In this document: positions 62,300 through 64,000 of the stretch, in pieces
Position numbering within the stretch: the first letter of the stretch is position 1
Layout of the letters: each line of letters begins with the position of its first letter
From: Polytrichum commune
Taxonomy: Eukaryota > Streptophyta > Polytrichopsida > Polytrichales > Polytrichaceae
DNA length: 64,000 nt
Reading direction: 5' to 3'
NCBI GenBank assembly: GCA_950295325.1
Contig: OX485804.1
Span: forward strand, 49,154,429-49,218,428
The notes under the pieces: generated by a model
What the model saw: only the letters and a program-made list of their open reading frames with translations
What the model was told of the DNA's origin: nothing
Database searches by the model: none
Translations under genes and position numbers: made by a program

Positions 62300-63364
62300 A
62301 CGATGATTAGAGTGTTTAGTAATTTCTTTCATATATGGGAGTTGCGTCATTTCTTTGTCATGCAAAAGGTTCATGAAGATTTTCTCAGGGCCGGCTTACA
62401 CCACGGACCATCGAAGATAGTCATTTTCATGGTCCAACTAGATGGTCTGATTTCTCTAAGAAAAAAATTAATTTACAAAGCCTTTGGGCCCCTTACTAGG
62501 TGTAAACTGAATGTGGACCAAGAGGAATGACCATGCACCAAAAAATGAATGTGTTGGCTTTTTTTTTAATAGAAGTCCCGAAAGGGCATTTTTGAATTGA
62601 AAAAAAAAATTAACCATTCTCTTTTCTTCTCTTGTCTTCGTCTTCTCTTCTCCAAAAAAAAAGTCACTAAAAACTTATTACAACAACATTTCTATGCCAT
62701 GGACCCCCTACCTTTTCTACCAGAGCACATCTTTTGCCACTCCCACTGCGAAACCCATTAGACCGTGTCAGTGGATAACGTGGGCCTTAACATTTGTCTT
62801 TTGGGGACCTTGAACTCCATGGTCACTCTGACATTTTTCTCCTTGGTGTAAACCGAAGTGGTCATGGGACGAGTTCAACAACCAATTGTAGATTTTACAG
62901 GGCCTTGGGATGACTTCATGGTCTATGGTGTAAACATCCCCTTATATTTTGGCTACTTGATAGATTTACTAGATTCTATGTTTACTCATTGGACATAGAA
63001 TTCATTCAAGCTTAATCGTTAAATAGAGATTTCATGTATATCATTGAATGCACATGGAGTAATGTTCTCTCTTTGCTTACTTTAGAAATCTTCTTATAAT
63101 GATATATTTCTCCTCTTCTAAATCGTTATATTTTTGGCTACTCGTTCACATAACATTATTATGCAGTGTGAGTTTGTTCATATAGGCCCTAATAATATAA
63201 CTATGGGATGCCCCAGCCTAGTGCAAGAAGACTTAGATCAAACAAGCTTACTCACTAGATTCCATTTTTATTATTGAATGTCCATGAATGAATGTTTTAT
63301 CTTTGTTTAGTTTTAGAAATCTTCTAGATCTAGATGTGAGTCACCTTCCTAAGTAATTATTAAG

Positions 63365-63600
63365 ATGGGAGAGAGGAATTACCACATATGAGTGTGTCTC
63401 TCAATCATCTAACATAGAAGCATTGAAATAGGAAACGGTCCATATATTATTATTTATGCTTATTTAGAAATCATATTTAGGTTTAAAGACCCCAAATTAG
63501 TCTAGTCCAAGTCATTGAGATAAATTCGCCAAAATGTACATGGGATGAGTTTTTATGTTGGATGGATGAGAGGTACTTTACCTCATGAATCCTTACATTT
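63365..63600. repeat. Palindromic dispersed repeat, family R4
   Basis: The left end GTGTCTCTCAATCATCTAAC and the right end TTATGTTGGATGGATGAGAG face each other. The middle shares CCCAAATTAGTCTAGTCCAA with other R4 copies. The remaining DNA up to 64000 holds no recognised gene. Confidence 0.55.
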
Positions 63601-64000
63601 CAAGGTAAATCCTTACTTGATGAATCCTTAACATTTCAAACAGGGGGTTATCACGGGAATGGAAGGTCTTGATGGGAGACTCCACATTGTAATGTGACCT
63701 TTAAATATGAAGAGGGAAGAAAAATCAAATAAAAAATAAAAAATAAATCCTTGGGGCTTTATGGAAAGTGGGTAGGACAGAGTAAAGTGATGTACCCAAT
63801 TTGATAAAATGATTGAAAAGGTGGGGGGACCATGTTGCATTGATGTGTTATATGTACAAGTGCAAAGGGTGGGACAACACGGGCAGGGCTCCCTAAATAC
63901 CCCCGACGAGCATTGCAGCTGTCAGGCTTGGAGGCCAGGTTCGGTGGGGTTCATTTTTCTGGCCCTCCCCGTTTTAGCCCCTTGGTGACTTTTTTTGGTT

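Noticed and set aside
1..64000. CRISPR arrays, prokaryotic operons, integrated viral genes
   Set aside because: No regularly spaced repeats, no bacterial gene order and no recognisable viral polyprotein. All intact genes are spliced plant-type genes.

Overview
The window looks like nuclear DNA from a land plant. It holds three spliced genes of plant type: an FHA-domain tyrosyl-DNA phosphodiesterase 1, an N-carbamoylputrescine amidase, and a plant P-loop NTPase with a zeta-toxin-type fold. Introns are GT-AG, gene density is low, and there is much PIF/Harbinger-like and hAT-like transposon debris. I cannot place it more finely (seed plant, fern, lycophyte or bryophyte) from the sequence alone.

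Layout. 1-7.6 kb is gene-poor and full of short repeats and miniature transposons. 7.6-10.24 kb holds a small two-exon gene (+) for a predicted single-pass membrane protein of unknown function; its intron carries a threefold tandem repeat. 11.74 kb has an intact tRNA-Cys(GCA), with a decayed inverted copy 0.8 kb downstream. 12.6-18.8 kb has no recognisable gene. 18.83-26.79 kb is a complete 15-exon TDP1 gene (+), 743 codons plus stop, with every exon phase consistent. 27-42 kb is repeat-dominated: a dispersed repeat cluster, two hAT-like MITEs (one inside a larger inverted repeat), Harbinger-type MITEs, and a 3.28-kb PIF/Harbinger element with terminal repeats, a TAA duplication and a broken transposase. 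43.74-48.12 kb is a complete 9-exon N-carbamoylputrescine amidase (+), 305 aa, followed by a 5S rRNA-like relic. 49-56.2 kb is again repeat debris, including two interleaved inverted repeats. 56.92-61.0 kb (-) is the P-loop NTPase gene. Its last eight exons (477 codons) are intact and in phase, but its N-terminal part cannot be read in one frame. 61-64 kb has a GC-richer upstream region, a near-perfect 139-bp hairpin and more MITE debris.

The genes are functionally unrelated: DNA-topoisomerase adduct repair, polyamine synthesis, an uncharacterised kinase-like protein and a small membrane protein. No operon-like or cluster logic is visible. The most unusual content is structural: transposon families with clear target-site duplications, interleaved foldbacks, unusually many long G/C homopolymers, and the broken 5' part of an otherwise intact gene.
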